Shown here: in pieces, positions 1 to 8,300 of the stretch
How the letters are laid out: the number at the start of each line of letters is the position of its first letter
How positions within the stretch are numbered: position 1 is the first letter of the stretch
Assembly: GCA_964541595.1 (NCBI GenBank)
Contig: CAZIRO010000096.1
Span: forward strand, 1-10,886
Reading direction: 5' to 3'
DNA: 10,886 nucleotides
Origin: CAZIRO01 sp964541595
Lineage (GTDB): Bacteria > Acidobacteriota > HRBIN11
Position numbers and translations under genes: made by a program
The notes under the pieces: generated by a model
The model's database searches: none
What the model saw: only the letters and a program-made list of their open reading frames with translations
Told to the model about the DNA's origin: nothing

Positions 1-413
1 GACCCGCCGCCGTCGTCAATATCCAGATGCAGCGATTCCGGCACACGCACGAACAAATGGATCCGTCCCCATACCCGCCGGAACCAGCTGTGATACGATC
101 GGGTAATGGCACGAAGGTATGCCTTTTCACCCCACCGTTCCAGGGACAGATCGACCACACGGTCCACATCGCTGCGACGGATCGTGCGTCCACGTCGATA
201 CAGTTCAATGGTTGCGGTCACTTCAATGCGGTCCATTCCGGGTGCACCGCGAATTTCCAGGCGCCCGGCGCCCGCGTCGATCACCAGCGTTTGAATATCG
301 GCCGCAGACAGTTGCAACGTGCGGGTTTCCGTCCAGTCGGGCCGATCAAAATCATAGTATGCAAACCCACAGCATCCGACCCAGAACAGCATACACAAAG
401 GCATCCATTTCAT
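1..413 (-). CDS. DUF4097-type (putative adhesin/beta-solenoid) protein, N-terminal part, cut by window edge
   Basis: The minus-strand frame starts at ATG 411-413 and stays open to the left edge, giving 137 codons with no stop, so the C-terminus lies outside the window. The start is supported by a strong ribosome binding site, GGGGAGGAG (422-430), 8 nt upstream. Residues 1-20 look like an export signal, with a hydrophobic stretch ending in WVGC. That could be an imperfect lipobox with lipidation at Cys14, but Trp at -3 is unusual. After it come beta-rich segments of the form 'LVIDAGAGRLEIRG' (about residues 45-58) and 'LFVRVPESLHLDIDDGGG' (about 120-137). This alternation of VP-type strands and D/G-rich turns is the pattern of DUF4097/DUF2154-like proteins. 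The gene follows the macroglobulin gene after a 182-bp gap with no evident terminator, so co-transcription is possible. The molecular role of this family is not established. The family call is by pattern only. Confidence 0.7.
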   Translation of the reverse strand, partial: MKWMPLCMLFWVGCCGFAYYDFDRPDWTETRTLQLSAADIQTLVIDAGAGRLEIRGAPGMDRIEVTATIELYRRGRTIRRSDVDRVVDLSLERWGEKAYLRAITRSYHSWFRRVWGRIHLFVRVPESLHLDIDDGGG

Positions 414-595
414 GGATACCACTCCTCCCCGGTGGTTCTCCTGATCAAACGGTACTCCGAATCTTCCGGTTAACACGGTGGTCCCGTCATCTGACCATGC
501 GGGCATCCCTGCGGCACGGAACGCACAGAGTACACGGGAGGTGGGGAGTATGGATATTTCGCCCTGCCGTGTTTCCCTTCAGACGGCGCGACCGT

Positions 596-3500
596 TCATC
601 TCCGGTTTGACACCCGACCGACACCCGCCATCCGATCCCGTCCGGACGATTCCCCTTTGACCACGACCCATCGGGGTGGTGCCTCGTCCGGCCGGTCCGG
701 GTGGTAATACTCATACACACGAACACTGCCCGTACGGGCGCGTACGGGCATCGTGGCGCGCATCCGAAACCGCCATTGCATGTGCGCATTTCCGGGAACT
801 CGATCAATGTAGAAGATCACCTGACGCGGTGTTCGATCAAACCGTGCGATTGTCCCCTGACGCACGAGTTCGGTCAGGTCTTCGGTCAACACGCGGAAAC
901 CCGGCGGAATACCGACGTCCACCATGACCATCCGCGCAGTGCGTGACGTACGATTATGCACCTGCACAATACAGGTCACCGTATCGTGCAACGCCAGTTC
1001 CGTCCGATCGTACCGGACCCGCACCTGCAGAGGGACTTCACGCGGTGGGGGTATGCGATCCCAGGGCAAGAAGTATTGCACCCGCACCTGCACGGCGATT
1101 CGGCCCTCGCCGTCGAACTGCACGACCACCGGCGCCGGTGCGGTTCGCATATACGGGGTCACGTCGACCTGGCGTAACACATCGACGTTCTCCGGCGTAA
1201 CCCGCCAGGACGCCACCGTGGTCGTACCGACCCGCACGGTAACAGTTCCCTGCACCCGTCCGGTTCCGGCCATTGCAGCGGTCACGAGGGCTTTCAATGC
1301 CCAGACAGTAGCCTGAGTCGTTGCCCAGCCGCCCTGCGGGTGTTTCCTGCGAATGAGGTACAGGAGCGCACCGCGAACCACATCCGCATATCCCCCGTGC
1401 CGCATCAGTGCATAGGCCGCAAGGGCCGTCGTCTCCAGGTCGCCGCTCTCTGCGCGCCCGTAGAACGGTGTGGGCGATCGACTCTTCCAGTATGCCTGGT
1501 CATCCGCGCGCACCGCCTGCCGCACGAGTATCCCGGCTACGGAATCGATGACGCGATCGGACACGTTCACCCGCAATGTTCGGGCACCGATCAGCGCATT
1601 CAGCATCACGGCCAGTGCATACGGATCGTCCGTTTCTCCGGCGTGATCGACGAGGTACCGAACGGTTCTGCGCACGGAGGGTCGTACCGTATCGGCCACG
1701 CTTTCCATCCGCGCGGCTTCCGTGAGTGCCCAGGCGATGTATGCCGTTGTCCGTAAAACGTCCGTCTGGCGATCGATGATGCCTTCACGGATACCGTGCG
1801 GATCCGGTGCCCACGTGCCGTCGGGTTGCTGCCGCCCGACGAGCCAGCGTGCCGTTCGGTGGACCATGGCAACGTCCACATCGTGTACCCGTGCCATATC
1901 GGCAAATTCGATGAGACCGTATGCCGTTAACACCGGATGCGCGGGTGGATTCCCGAACCAGCTGAACCCGCCGCCGTCCACCTCAAAGGTCAGCAACCGC
2001 TGGTACCCGATCGTGATGTATTCCCGCGCTTTCATTTCCACTTCCGGACGTACCCGGCCGGTATGTCGCAGGTACGTGAGGATCAACACGTTCGGATAGG
2101 TAACGCTGCTCGTCTGTTCAAAGCATCCGAACGGCATACGCAACAGGTGGTCGAGACCCTCCACGATCTGGGTCAACGCACTCGGGAGTACCCGAACAAT
2201 CCAGCGTGTGGCACCCGGAATCGCTTCGGATGGAACGGCAAACCGGAACGTCCGGGCCGTTCCGCCCGATAACCGGTCGGACGTTGTCCACCAGTACGCT
2301 TTCCCATCCGGTACGATCGTTACCGACCGTCGTACGGCATCCCGCACGTGCTCGCCATCCGCCCGGACAGTCAACGCGTGTTCTCCAAGTGCCTGTGCGC
2401 GCAGACGAAACCGGACGGACGTCACTTCGTTGGGTTGCATCCGCACCGTGCGTTCGGACGTATCCAGCAGAGCAAACCCCTCACCGGGATCGATGCGCAG
2501 CCGTACGGTCAGCGGCCGTTTCAGGTAGTTGTATACGGCCACGGGAACGGCGATCTCGTCCCCCTGCGTGAGTGCAACCGGCAGGTCGATATCGACGAAA
2601 AACGGCTGAAATACCCGAATAGTCGCTGTCGTACTGCCCAGCTTTCCGTTCCGCGTATGTGCCAGCGCGGTCAGCCGCCAGGTTGTGATGCTGTCCGCCA
2701 GTGGCAGTTGCAATCGCGCAACCCCCCGGGTGTCCGTCATCAGTACCGGTTGCACAAAGAGTGTCTCCGGAAAGAACTGTCGGACGCGCACGGCACCCGG
2801 TGCAGCCGTAGCCGCAGGGGGGGCAGAAACATCTGGCACCTTCGCTGCCGGTGGTGGTGCGGGCAGGGCCCGGAACAGGACACGTTCTTCGACGAGCAGA
2901 CCGGTTTCCCAAAGTGCCCAGTCGGTGCGCAACCGCATCTCAAGATCGGGCACCTCCCGGCGGACGTATACGCGGGACACACCGCGCGTACTGACGAATA
3001 CGATACAATCGTCTTCCGTATGGATCCGCTCATCGGGTCCGGCGGCCGTCAGCACATACACCCGAAACTCGCCCAATCCCAGCGTTCGTACGCGAACCAT
3101 ATGCCCGAGCGGGTCCTGTAGATCCCTGCGAAAGAGTACGTTTTCGCGGATCAATACCCGCACCGGATTGTCTTCCGGATATTGCCCCGGATGCACCCGC
3201 AGATAAACGTTCAATGCCTTTCGGAACCGTTCCGCGATTTTGCGAACCGCCCGTCTCCAGTTCCGTATCACGTTCTGCACCTTTTTCGCGTACGTACGGA
3301 TCTCTATCCGATGACGCGGTTGCAAGCGGGTCGCCGCCAGGAGCACGCGTGCGATCCGCTCGCGCCGCTCCAGCCGCTGCGGCTGACCCGGCCGTTCCCG
3401 CTGTAACAGCGCTTTCGTGAGGTCCCATCCGTGGATTTCCACCTTCGGATGCAGCAACGCCTCTTCGAGTAAAAAGTACAGCCGTTCCAGACCGGGATAC

Positions 3501-5419
3501 GCCTCTGCGAGTGCGTATACGCTTTCGTCCACGACTGTCAGACCGAGAACTGCCTGTACCGGTCGACTGTCGGTATCCTCAACGGTGAACCGGACCCGTG
3601 CAGTCTCGCCGGGACGGTATGTCGTACGATCGGTCGTCACGTGGATCCACAGTTCGTTCGCCGGATCGACGATGACCGTGCGCGTATCCCGCACGATATT
3701 GCCGGTGGAAGTTACCCGATACGCGTGAAACGTCACCGTTCCGGTGAGTTCCGGTGTCAGTGACCAGCGAATACGCGCCGCGCCGTTGCGCAACCGTACG
3801 GTACGGGTCAGTACGGTCTGTCCATGGACAATGGCATCGATAAAGGCCACACCGGACGACCCGGTTGCGGATCCGGACACGCGGACGGTCATCTGAATAA
3901 CATCGCCCACCCGGGCCGTCACCCGATCGACACGTAACAGGATCGATTCCCGATCGGGACGCACGGTCAGTGACCGTGTGGTCCGGACTTCCTGTCCCGT
4001 ATCGCTCACGGCGTGAATGTCGACCCGGATCGAACGGCCTTCCGGGGCCGACCCGCGTGGGGGTCCGAAGGGTATCTCCCTCTTACGGGATGGTACCGTC
4101 GCATCCGTGAATATCCGTCCCGGCGGGATCCGAATTTCGGTTTCACCCCAGCCGATATCGTCCGTATGCACCATTGCGGTGAATACCACCCGATCGCTCG
4201 CGTCTCGCCCCTGTAATTCGACGCGACACCGCGCCGGCGACCCATCCGGGTACTGGGTGACGACGTACACCCGCACCGGCAGGCCTGTCGGCAGGTCCGG
4301 ACGTTCCGGAATGACAAACACCTCGATCGGCTGCGCATGCACGGGACGGGTGATGGCCACGTGTTCGGTATGATCCGCGCGATCCGTGACTTCTGCGTTG
4401 ATCCGAAGCAGCGCTCGACCCTGTTCCAGCGGGAGTCCGACGAAGTGTTCCGGCAATGCAGTGGAAAACGTCCAGGTGCCTTCCGCATTCAGGGTTCCCG
4501 TGAGTTCCGCAATTGTCTGCCAGCCGGCGGCAAACGTCTGAAGCGTGACAGTCACCCGGCCACGGTCAACCGGTTTGCCGAAAAAGTACCGGGCGGATAC
4601 CGTTCCGTTCAGCACGTCGCCCGGCAGGTAGAACGTCCGATCCGTGGTTAACTCGACCTTGAACCTGGGTAACACATAGCGATCAACGCGAAAAGAACGT
4701 TCGGTCTCGGCCAGGGTCCGTTGCCAGGTGGCCGGATCGGTGGACGGTACCACGCGTGCACGTACGGTATACATCCCGAGATGGACGGCATCGGCGATCG
4801 GAAACGTCACCGCCACAATACCGTGTTCTGACGTGTGCTGTACACGACGAAAGACCCGATTGCCTTTGGGATCCTGCACGTCCACCACCAGTACCCGGTT
4901 GCCGAGCGGCGTGCGATCGGCCGCGTGGAGTACCAGGGCTCGAATGTGAACCCGCTGACCGGGCTGGTAGATCGGTTTGTCCGTACTCAACAGAATACGT
5001 GCGCGTTCCTCCACCGTGATATCCCGTTCAACGATATCCGTACCAATGGGCGCGTGCACCTGTATACGGAGCCGGTACGTCCCCGGTTGGCGCGGCGCGG
5101 TAAATCGTACAGTGGTCATCCCCCGGGGTCCGGTGGACCCCTGAAAGATCGTTACGTGCGCAGAAGATGGGGCATCTACCGGTGCCAGGGTCACCCGGAC
5201 CGCTGCCCGTACCGGTTGATTTTCACGTACGTCTCGCGTGACTACCCGGAATGCCACCGGATGGTGCGCCTGCCAGCGGCCCGGTCCGAAAATCCAGGTG
5301 TCGAGCGGCGGGGGTCGATAGATCGCATCTTTCGGTACGGGCTTTCCAACCTGCGGGACCATGCCCAGTCCCATCATCGCAAGGATGCCGAAAACGGTTT
5401 TCCATCCGGAAGCGTGCAT
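596..5419 (-). CDS. Alpha-2-macroglobulin family protein with CFEQ thioester (periplasmic/secreted protease trap)
   Basis: A 1,607-residue protein. I start at ATG 5417-5419, which has GGAG six nt upstream and leads straight into a signal peptide (hydrophobic core FGILAMMGLGMV). An upstream in-frame ATG at 5470 has no SD and sits next to a possible -10 box. Visible order: MG1/MG2 with the hallmark TDKPIYQPGQ (residues 146-155); MG3 with YVLPRF and GTVSARYFFGKPV (248-284); further MG domains; VVDESVYAL (about 630); a very basic helical segment (673-740); a GspG-like Asp-rich motif (769-806); a Pro/Ala linker (851-876); MG7 with FFPETLF (882-888) and ITTWR; the thioester domain with CFEQ at 1099-1102 (Cys codon 2123-2125); helical repeats ending TTQATVWALKAL; and an A2M receptor-binding-type C-terminus (about 1463-1588). 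Known family behaviour: protease cleavage triggers a conformational change and the Cys-Gln thioester captures the attacker. There is no lipobox, and the protein has only about four Cys. Family call very sure; target proteases unknown. Confidence 0.95.
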   Translation of the reverse strand: MHASGWKTVFGILAMMGLGMVPQVGKPVPKDAIYRPPPLDTWIFGPGRWQAHHPVAFRVVTRDVRENQPVRAAVRVTLAPVDAPSSAHVTIFQGSTGPRGMTTVRFTAPRQPGTYRLRIQVHAPIGTDIVERDITVEERARILLSTDKPIYQPGQRVHIRALVLHAADRTPLGNRVLVVDVQDPKGNRVFRRVQHTSEHGIVAVTFPIADAVHLGMYTVRARVVPSTDPATWQRTLAETERSFRVDRYVLPRFKVELTTDRTFYLPGDVLNGTVSARYFFGKPVDRGRVTVTLQTFAAGWQTIAELTGTLNAEGTWTFSTALPEHFVGLPLEQGRALLRINAEVTDRADHTEHVAITRPVHAQPIEVFVIPERPDLPTGLPVRVYVVTQYPDGSPARCRVELQGRDASDRVVFTAMVHTDDIGWGETEIRIPPGRIFTDATVPSRKREIPFGPPRGSAPEGRSIRVDIHAVSDTGQEVRTTRSLTVRPDRESILLRVDRVTARVGDVIQMTVRVSGSATGSSGVAFIDAIVHGQTVLTRTVRLRNGAARIRWSLTPELTGTVTFHAYRVTSTGNIVRDTRTVIVDPANELWIHVTTDRTTYRPGETARVRFTVEDTDSRPVQAVLGLTVVDESVYALAEAYPGLERLYFLLEEALLHPKVEIHGWDLTKALLQRERPGQPQRLERRERIARVLLAATRLQPRHRIEIRTYAKKVQNVIRNWRRAVRKIAERFRKALNVYLRVHPGQYPEDNPVRVLIRENVLFRRDLQDPLGHMVRVRTLGLGEFRVYVLTAAGPDERIHTEDDCIVFVSTRGVSRVYVRREVPDLEMRLRTDWALWETGLLVEERVLFRALPAPPPAAKVPDVSAPPAATAAPGAVRVRQFFPETLFVQPVLMTDTRGVARLQLPLADSITTWRLTALAHTRNGKLGSTTATIRVFQPFFVDIDLPVALTQGDEIAVPVAVYNYLKRPLTVRLRIDPGEGFALLDTSERTVRMQPNEVTSVRFRLRAQALGEHALTVRADGEHVRDAVRRSVTIVPDGKAYWWTTSDRLSGGTARTFRFAVPSEAIPGATRWIVRVLPSALTQIVEGLDHLLRMPFGCFEQTSSVTYPNVLILTYLRHTGRVRPEVEMKAREYITIGYQRLLTFEVDGGGFSWFGNPPAHPVLTAYGLIEFADMARVHDVDVAMVHRTARWLVGRQQPDGTWAPDPHGIREGIIDRQTDVLRTTAYIAWALTEAARMESVADTVRPSVRRTVRYLVDHAGETDDPYALAVMLNALIGARTLRVNVSDRVIDSVAGILVRQAVRADDQAYWKSRSPTPFYGRAESGDLETTALAAYALMRHGGYADVVRGALLYLIRRKHPQGGWATTQATVWALKALVTAAMAGTGRVQGTVTVRVGTTTVASWRVTPENVDVLRQVDVTPYMRTAPAPVVVQFDGEGRIAVQVRVQYFLPWDRIPPPREVPLQVRVRYDRTELALHDTVTCIVQVHNRTSRTARMVMVDVGIPPGFRVLTEDLTELVRQGTIARFDRTPRQVIFYIDRVPGNAHMQWRFRMRATMPVRARTGSVRVYEYYHPDRPDEAPPRWVVVKGESSGRDRMAGVGRVSNRR

Positions 5420-5472
5420 GATGGACTCCGGATTCTGGGGATCATCACCGGCGGGTGATGATGGTTTCATGT

Positions 5473-5547
5473 ATTGTACCCGAAAACACGGTCATTCGCT
5501 GAAAAGGAGACACAAAGTAACAATGGGGAAAAGTGACGTGAAGTGAC
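5473..5547 (-). promoter_or_regulatory. Probable promoter/operator region of the macroglobulin gene
   Basis: Read on the minus strand, a TACAAT -10-like hexamer lies at 5473-5478, about 55 nt before the chosen ATG. No good -35 hexamer lies 16-18 nt away. Upstream of it the plus strand shows AAGTAAC (5515-5521), AAGTGAC (5531-5537) and AAGTGAC (5541-5547), the last two exactly 10 bp apart. A poor -35 with helically phased direct repeats just upstream fits an activator-dependent promoter. That is inference from spacing; the regulator is unknown. Confidence 0.3.
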
Positions 5548-5557
5548 AAAAGACTGT

Positions 5558-5583
5558 GGGAGAGCCCCGGCCGGTCACCTCCC
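5558..5583 (-). terminator. Possible weak terminator after the metal permease gene
   Basis: Immediately after the permease stop codon, the minus-strand RNA can pair GGGAG (5579-5583) with CUCCC (5558-5562) around a GC-rich loop. A short U-containing run (GUCUUUUGUC) follows a few nt later. The stem is only five to six pairs and the U-run is displaced, so this is a weak candidate. It would separate the metal-uptake operon from the macroglobulin gene. Confidence 0.25.
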
Positions 5584-5584
5584 T

Positions 5585-7027
5585 TTACTTTTCCTCTCGC
5601 GACTTCCTTCCCTCGTCACGCCCCTTCCGACGGATTTCCTGCAAACAGGTTGCCACTGCACGGCGATAGTCCTCCGCGCGCGGCGTCAGCGGATCGTACG
5701 CGATGTGAATGTGGTGCTGCTCCAGCCACTGCACGATGTCCATCCGGTAGCGCGCCGTCTCGATGGCGTCATGCTGAAGCAGACGACACAGCGTTTCCCG
5801 GCCGATGGGCACACCGTACTCGGCAAGGATGCGTGCCCAGTAGTACCGGCTCAACCAGTCAGACGGCGCCATCTGCTGGATCGCCGCGATATCGTGTTCC
5901 GCAAGACGAACGGCACAGATGCGTGCGTACCACCGGGCCTTGTCGTCCGGATTGGTCGTCTGTACAAGACGACGAAACCATTCGACCGGGTTTCCGGAAA
6001 CGGGACGCGCCGCGGTCGATTCTGCCGTACCCTCTGCCGGGATCGTCGTATCGGACTTCACGAACGACTGCGCAGGCTTTTCAGCAGGTGTCACCGCTGT
6101 GGATATGCCGTTTCGCGTACCGGCACGTATCTGCCAGCCGAGTACCCCAACGACTGCGGCCACGGCGAACAGCATGATCGTCCAGGCCAGTCGTCGATGG
6201 ACCGCTGCCGGGCTGCACATCCAGGGACGCATGAGATGGGCAGCAATGAGCGCCAGTCCGAATACCACAGCAACAGTCGGACCGCTCGGCGTGTCATAGA
6301 CCCAGGAGGCCATCAACCCGATCATGGTGAGCCATGTGCCGACGATATACGCCACGATCAGGCGACGGGCAAACCCGTCAACATACAGTGCGGCAATGAC
6401 TGCCGGAATCACGAGAAAACAGAACACGAGCAATACCCCGGAAATCCGTACGGAAAAAATGACCACCACCCCGAAACTCGCATAGAACAGGAAATCCAGC
6501 CACCGCACGGGCAAACCTGCCGTGATGGCACCCTCATAATCCGTGGACACCCGCCAGAACCGTCGAAACAGAAACACGTGCATGCCCCCGATGGCCGCAT
6601 AAATGGCCGCGTCCAGGAGCACATCCTGCGGCGGTACCCAGAGAAGCACGCCTTCCAGCATCGCACGAACGTATTCCGTTCCTTCCGGCGCCCAGTTGGC
6701 CAGCAGGACGCTCGCGGCCGACGCCACCGCATAAACAATGCCGATGTAGGCTTCCTGTGGAACGCGTTGATCCCGATGGCGCGTATACGCGAGTACGGCT
6801 GCACCGACCGTGGTCGCCAGCAGGGAGAGTGCATACCCGAGTGCAGAGTTCGGTTGCCGATGAAAGAAAATCGCCAGCATGCCGCCCAGTGCGGCAATCT
6901 GCGCCATCGCCAGATCGACGAAGATGATCCCCCGCTCGATCACGTGAATGCCGTAATAGGCATGGATGCCGATCAGAACAATACATGCGAGAAAAGGTAC
7001 GGCCATGAATTCGAGAACTCCCAGCAT
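5585..7027 (-). CDS. Metal (probably zinc) ABC transporter permease, ABC-3 family, with C-terminal extension
   Basis: A 480-residue inner-membrane protein. The start at ATG 7025-7027 has GGAGAGG about 5 nt upstream and leaves a 35-bp gap after the binding-protein gene. A longer reading would overlap that gene and lacks an SD. Residues 1-266 form the ABC-3 (ZnuB/MntB-type) permease core: multiple hydrophobic helices, the early motif GIIFVDLAMAQIAALGG (about 33-49), RVPQEAYIGIVYA, DFLFYASFG, SGVLLVFCFLVIPA, and a late DTPSGPTVAVVFG. Permeases of this family are usually about 260-290 residues. Here an extra hydrophobic segment (WTIMLFAVAAVVGVLGW, about 282-298) follows, then a polar Thr/Ala/Glu linker (about 300-345) and a charged, mostly helical C-terminal domain (about 346-480) that I do not recognise. 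Role by family: forms the membrane channel that passes Zn2+ (or Mn2+) from the periplasmic binding protein to the cytoplasm using a partner ATPase. No ATPase gene is seen in the window. Confidence 0.9.
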   Translation of the reverse strand: MLGVLEFMAVPFLACIVLIGIHAYYGIHVIERGIIFVDLAMAQIAALGGMLAIFFHRQPNSALGYALSLLATTVGAAVLAYTRHRDQRVPQEAYIGIVYAVASAASVLLANWAPEGTEYVRAMLEGVLLWVPPQDVLLDAAIYAAIGGMHVFLFRRFWRVSTDYEGAITAGLPVRWLDFLFYASFGVVVIFSVRISGVLLVFCFLVIPAVIAALYVDGFARRLIVAYIVGTWLTMIGLMASWVYDTPSGPTVAVVFGLALIAAHLMRPWMCSPAAVHRRLAWTIMLFAVAAVVGVLGWQIRAGTRNGISTAVTPAEKPAQSFVKSDTTIPAEGTAESTAARPVSGNPVEWFRRLVQTTNPDDKARWYARICAVRLAEHDIAAIQQMAPSDWLSRYYWARILAEYGVPIGRETLCRLLQHDAIETARYRMDIVQWLEQHHIHIAYDPLTPRAEDYRRAVATCLQEIRRKGRDEGRKSREEK

Positions 7028-7062
7028 GGTTCCCTCTCCGGAACGGGTGTCCGGTGCGGGAT

Positions 7063-8241
7063 CTACGGATCGATCCGAAAGCCGGTCCCGAAGTTTACGG
7101 AATCCGTCCACCGGATCGCCGGCACCGGAACACCGTCAGACACATCAACGGTATGTTGTTGCGCACGCTGTGCGGTGGCATCGGCGCGCGTAAACGCATC
7201 GACCAGAGACCGAACCCAGTGGTCCACCACGTCGAAGTACGTCGGTAACGCGTCCGTCACACCCATGGGCACGATCACGGGAACCGCACCGGCACGGTCG
7301 GCAACGGCCAGAACTTTGCCGCGATCGAAATACGCCGCAGCGAGCAACACACGCAGGTTTTCGTTCCGCATCTGCGCAATGACCTCGGCCACGTGCTGGG
7401 GTGTCGGGGGAATGCCCGGTTTTGGTTCCACATAGTTCGCAATACGCAGCCCGAACAGTGTGGCGAAATAGATCCAGTTCTTGTGATAGCACACGAGCGC
7501 GCGTCCCCGTATGGCCCATGCGGCGCCCAGCCAGCCACCGAGGTAGTCTTTCAATGGTTTTCCCCGATATGTGCGATGCGTCAGGACGTCTTCCAACCGG
7601 CCGGTTTCGATCAGTCGATCGAGCAATGCGCCCCCCAGCATGCGCACGAGGGTCTTCCCGAACAGCCGCCGATCGATTTCATCCTTAAACCGCTGCAGGT
7701 TCTGCTCGTATGTGGCACGGTGCGCCGGATCGATACGGATGAGACCCTGTGCGATGTTTTCAGCGACTTTTTTCATCAAATAGGGACTCGTGTAGACATG
7801 CGGGTTGCCGTAAATGTGAATATCGCCCTCGGCACGGGATGCACTGACGGGTTTTTCCAGCAGGCGAATTCCCCGCGATACGGCCACATAACCCGGTCGA
7901 CCGGGCATAACCCGTGCGTTGCCCGCGCGTGCAAGCAACGCCGGTTCCCACAGTTCCAGATCCAGCCCCGTGGAGATAAAGAGATCGGCGTTTCGTATGC
8001 GCACAGCATAACTCGGTTTCGGTTTGACAAAATGCGGATCCACACGCCCGTCGGCGATGGCCACGACGTCCACATGGGGGCCACCGATGTAGCGTGCGAC
8101 AAACGCATAGTTGGTCAGCGTCGCAACCACACGTACATGGCCGGTCGGCACCTGTGCCCGTACATGGAGTCCCGCAAGGATCACGCAGAGGACCCCTGTC
8201 CATCCCATCCATTGACCGAACCGGTTCCCTGCAACTTGCAT
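7063..8241 (-). CDS. znuA: Periplasmic zinc/manganese-binding protein, ZnuA/TroA (SBP_bac_9) family
   Basis: A 392-residue protein. ATG 8239-8241 is preceded by GGAGGGG (8247-8253) at good spacing. A TTG six codons upstream is in frame but lies before that SD. An N-terminal signal peptide (hydrophobic GWTGVLCVILAGLHV, cleavage probably near VRAQ) sends it to the periplasm. Cluster-A-1 metal-site motifs are all present: DPHFVKPKPS (His70), GNPHVYTSP (His148), VCYHKNWIYFATLFGL (His253) and VEPKPGIPPTP (about 271-281), followed by a YFDRG...DRAGAVPV region that would supply the fourth (acidic) ligand. There is no His-rich loop of the kind found in many ZnuA proteins, so Mn2+ cannot be excluded. 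Zn is favoured by the linked barrel protein. The gene lies 59 bp after the barrel gene and 35 bp before the permease gene, which fits one operon delivering metal to that permease. The znuA symbol is by family, not proof of specificity. Confidence 0.88.
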   Translation of the reverse strand: MQVAGNRFGQWMGWTGVLCVILAGLHVRAQVPTGHVRVVATLTNYAFVARYIGGPHVDVVAIADGRVDPHFVKPKPSYAVRIRNADLFISTGLDLELWEPALLARAGNARVMPGRPGYVAVSRGIRLLEKPVSASRAEGDIHIYGNPHVYTSPYLMKKVAENIAQGLIRIDPAHRATYEQNLQRFKDEIDRRLFGKTLVRMLGGALLDRLIETGRLEDVLTHRTYRGKPLKDYLGGWLGAAWAIRGRALVCYHKNWIYFATLFGLRIANYVEPKPGIPPTPQHVAEVIAQMRNENLRVLLAAAYFDRGKVLAVADRAGAVPVIVPMGVTDALPTYFDVVDHWVRSLVDAFTRADATAQRAQQHTVDVSDGVPVPAIRWTDSVNFGTGFRIDP

Positions 8242-8279
8242 TTTGCCCCTCCGGAACAATTCAAATTCGACATGCGCAA

Positions 8280-8292
8280 TGCGAAATTCGCA
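8280..8292. repeat. 13-bp perfect palindrome between barrel-protein and znuA-type genes
   Basis: TGCGAAATTCGCA is a perfect inverted repeat (six-bp arms around one A), 39 bp upstream of the ZnuA-type start and just downstream of the barrel-protein stop. It could be an operator or a small mRNA hairpin within the operon. A single-nt loop makes a DNA-binding site more likely than a terminator. No regulator is identified. Confidence 0.4.
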
Positions 8293-8300
8293 ATTCCCTC

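Noticed and set aside
5543..7435. Plus-strand open frame of 630 codons
   Set aside because: It is antisense to the permease and the end of the ZnuA-type gene, is rich in Arg/His/Cys/Pro with no domain or SD, and both opposing frames carry clear family motifs.
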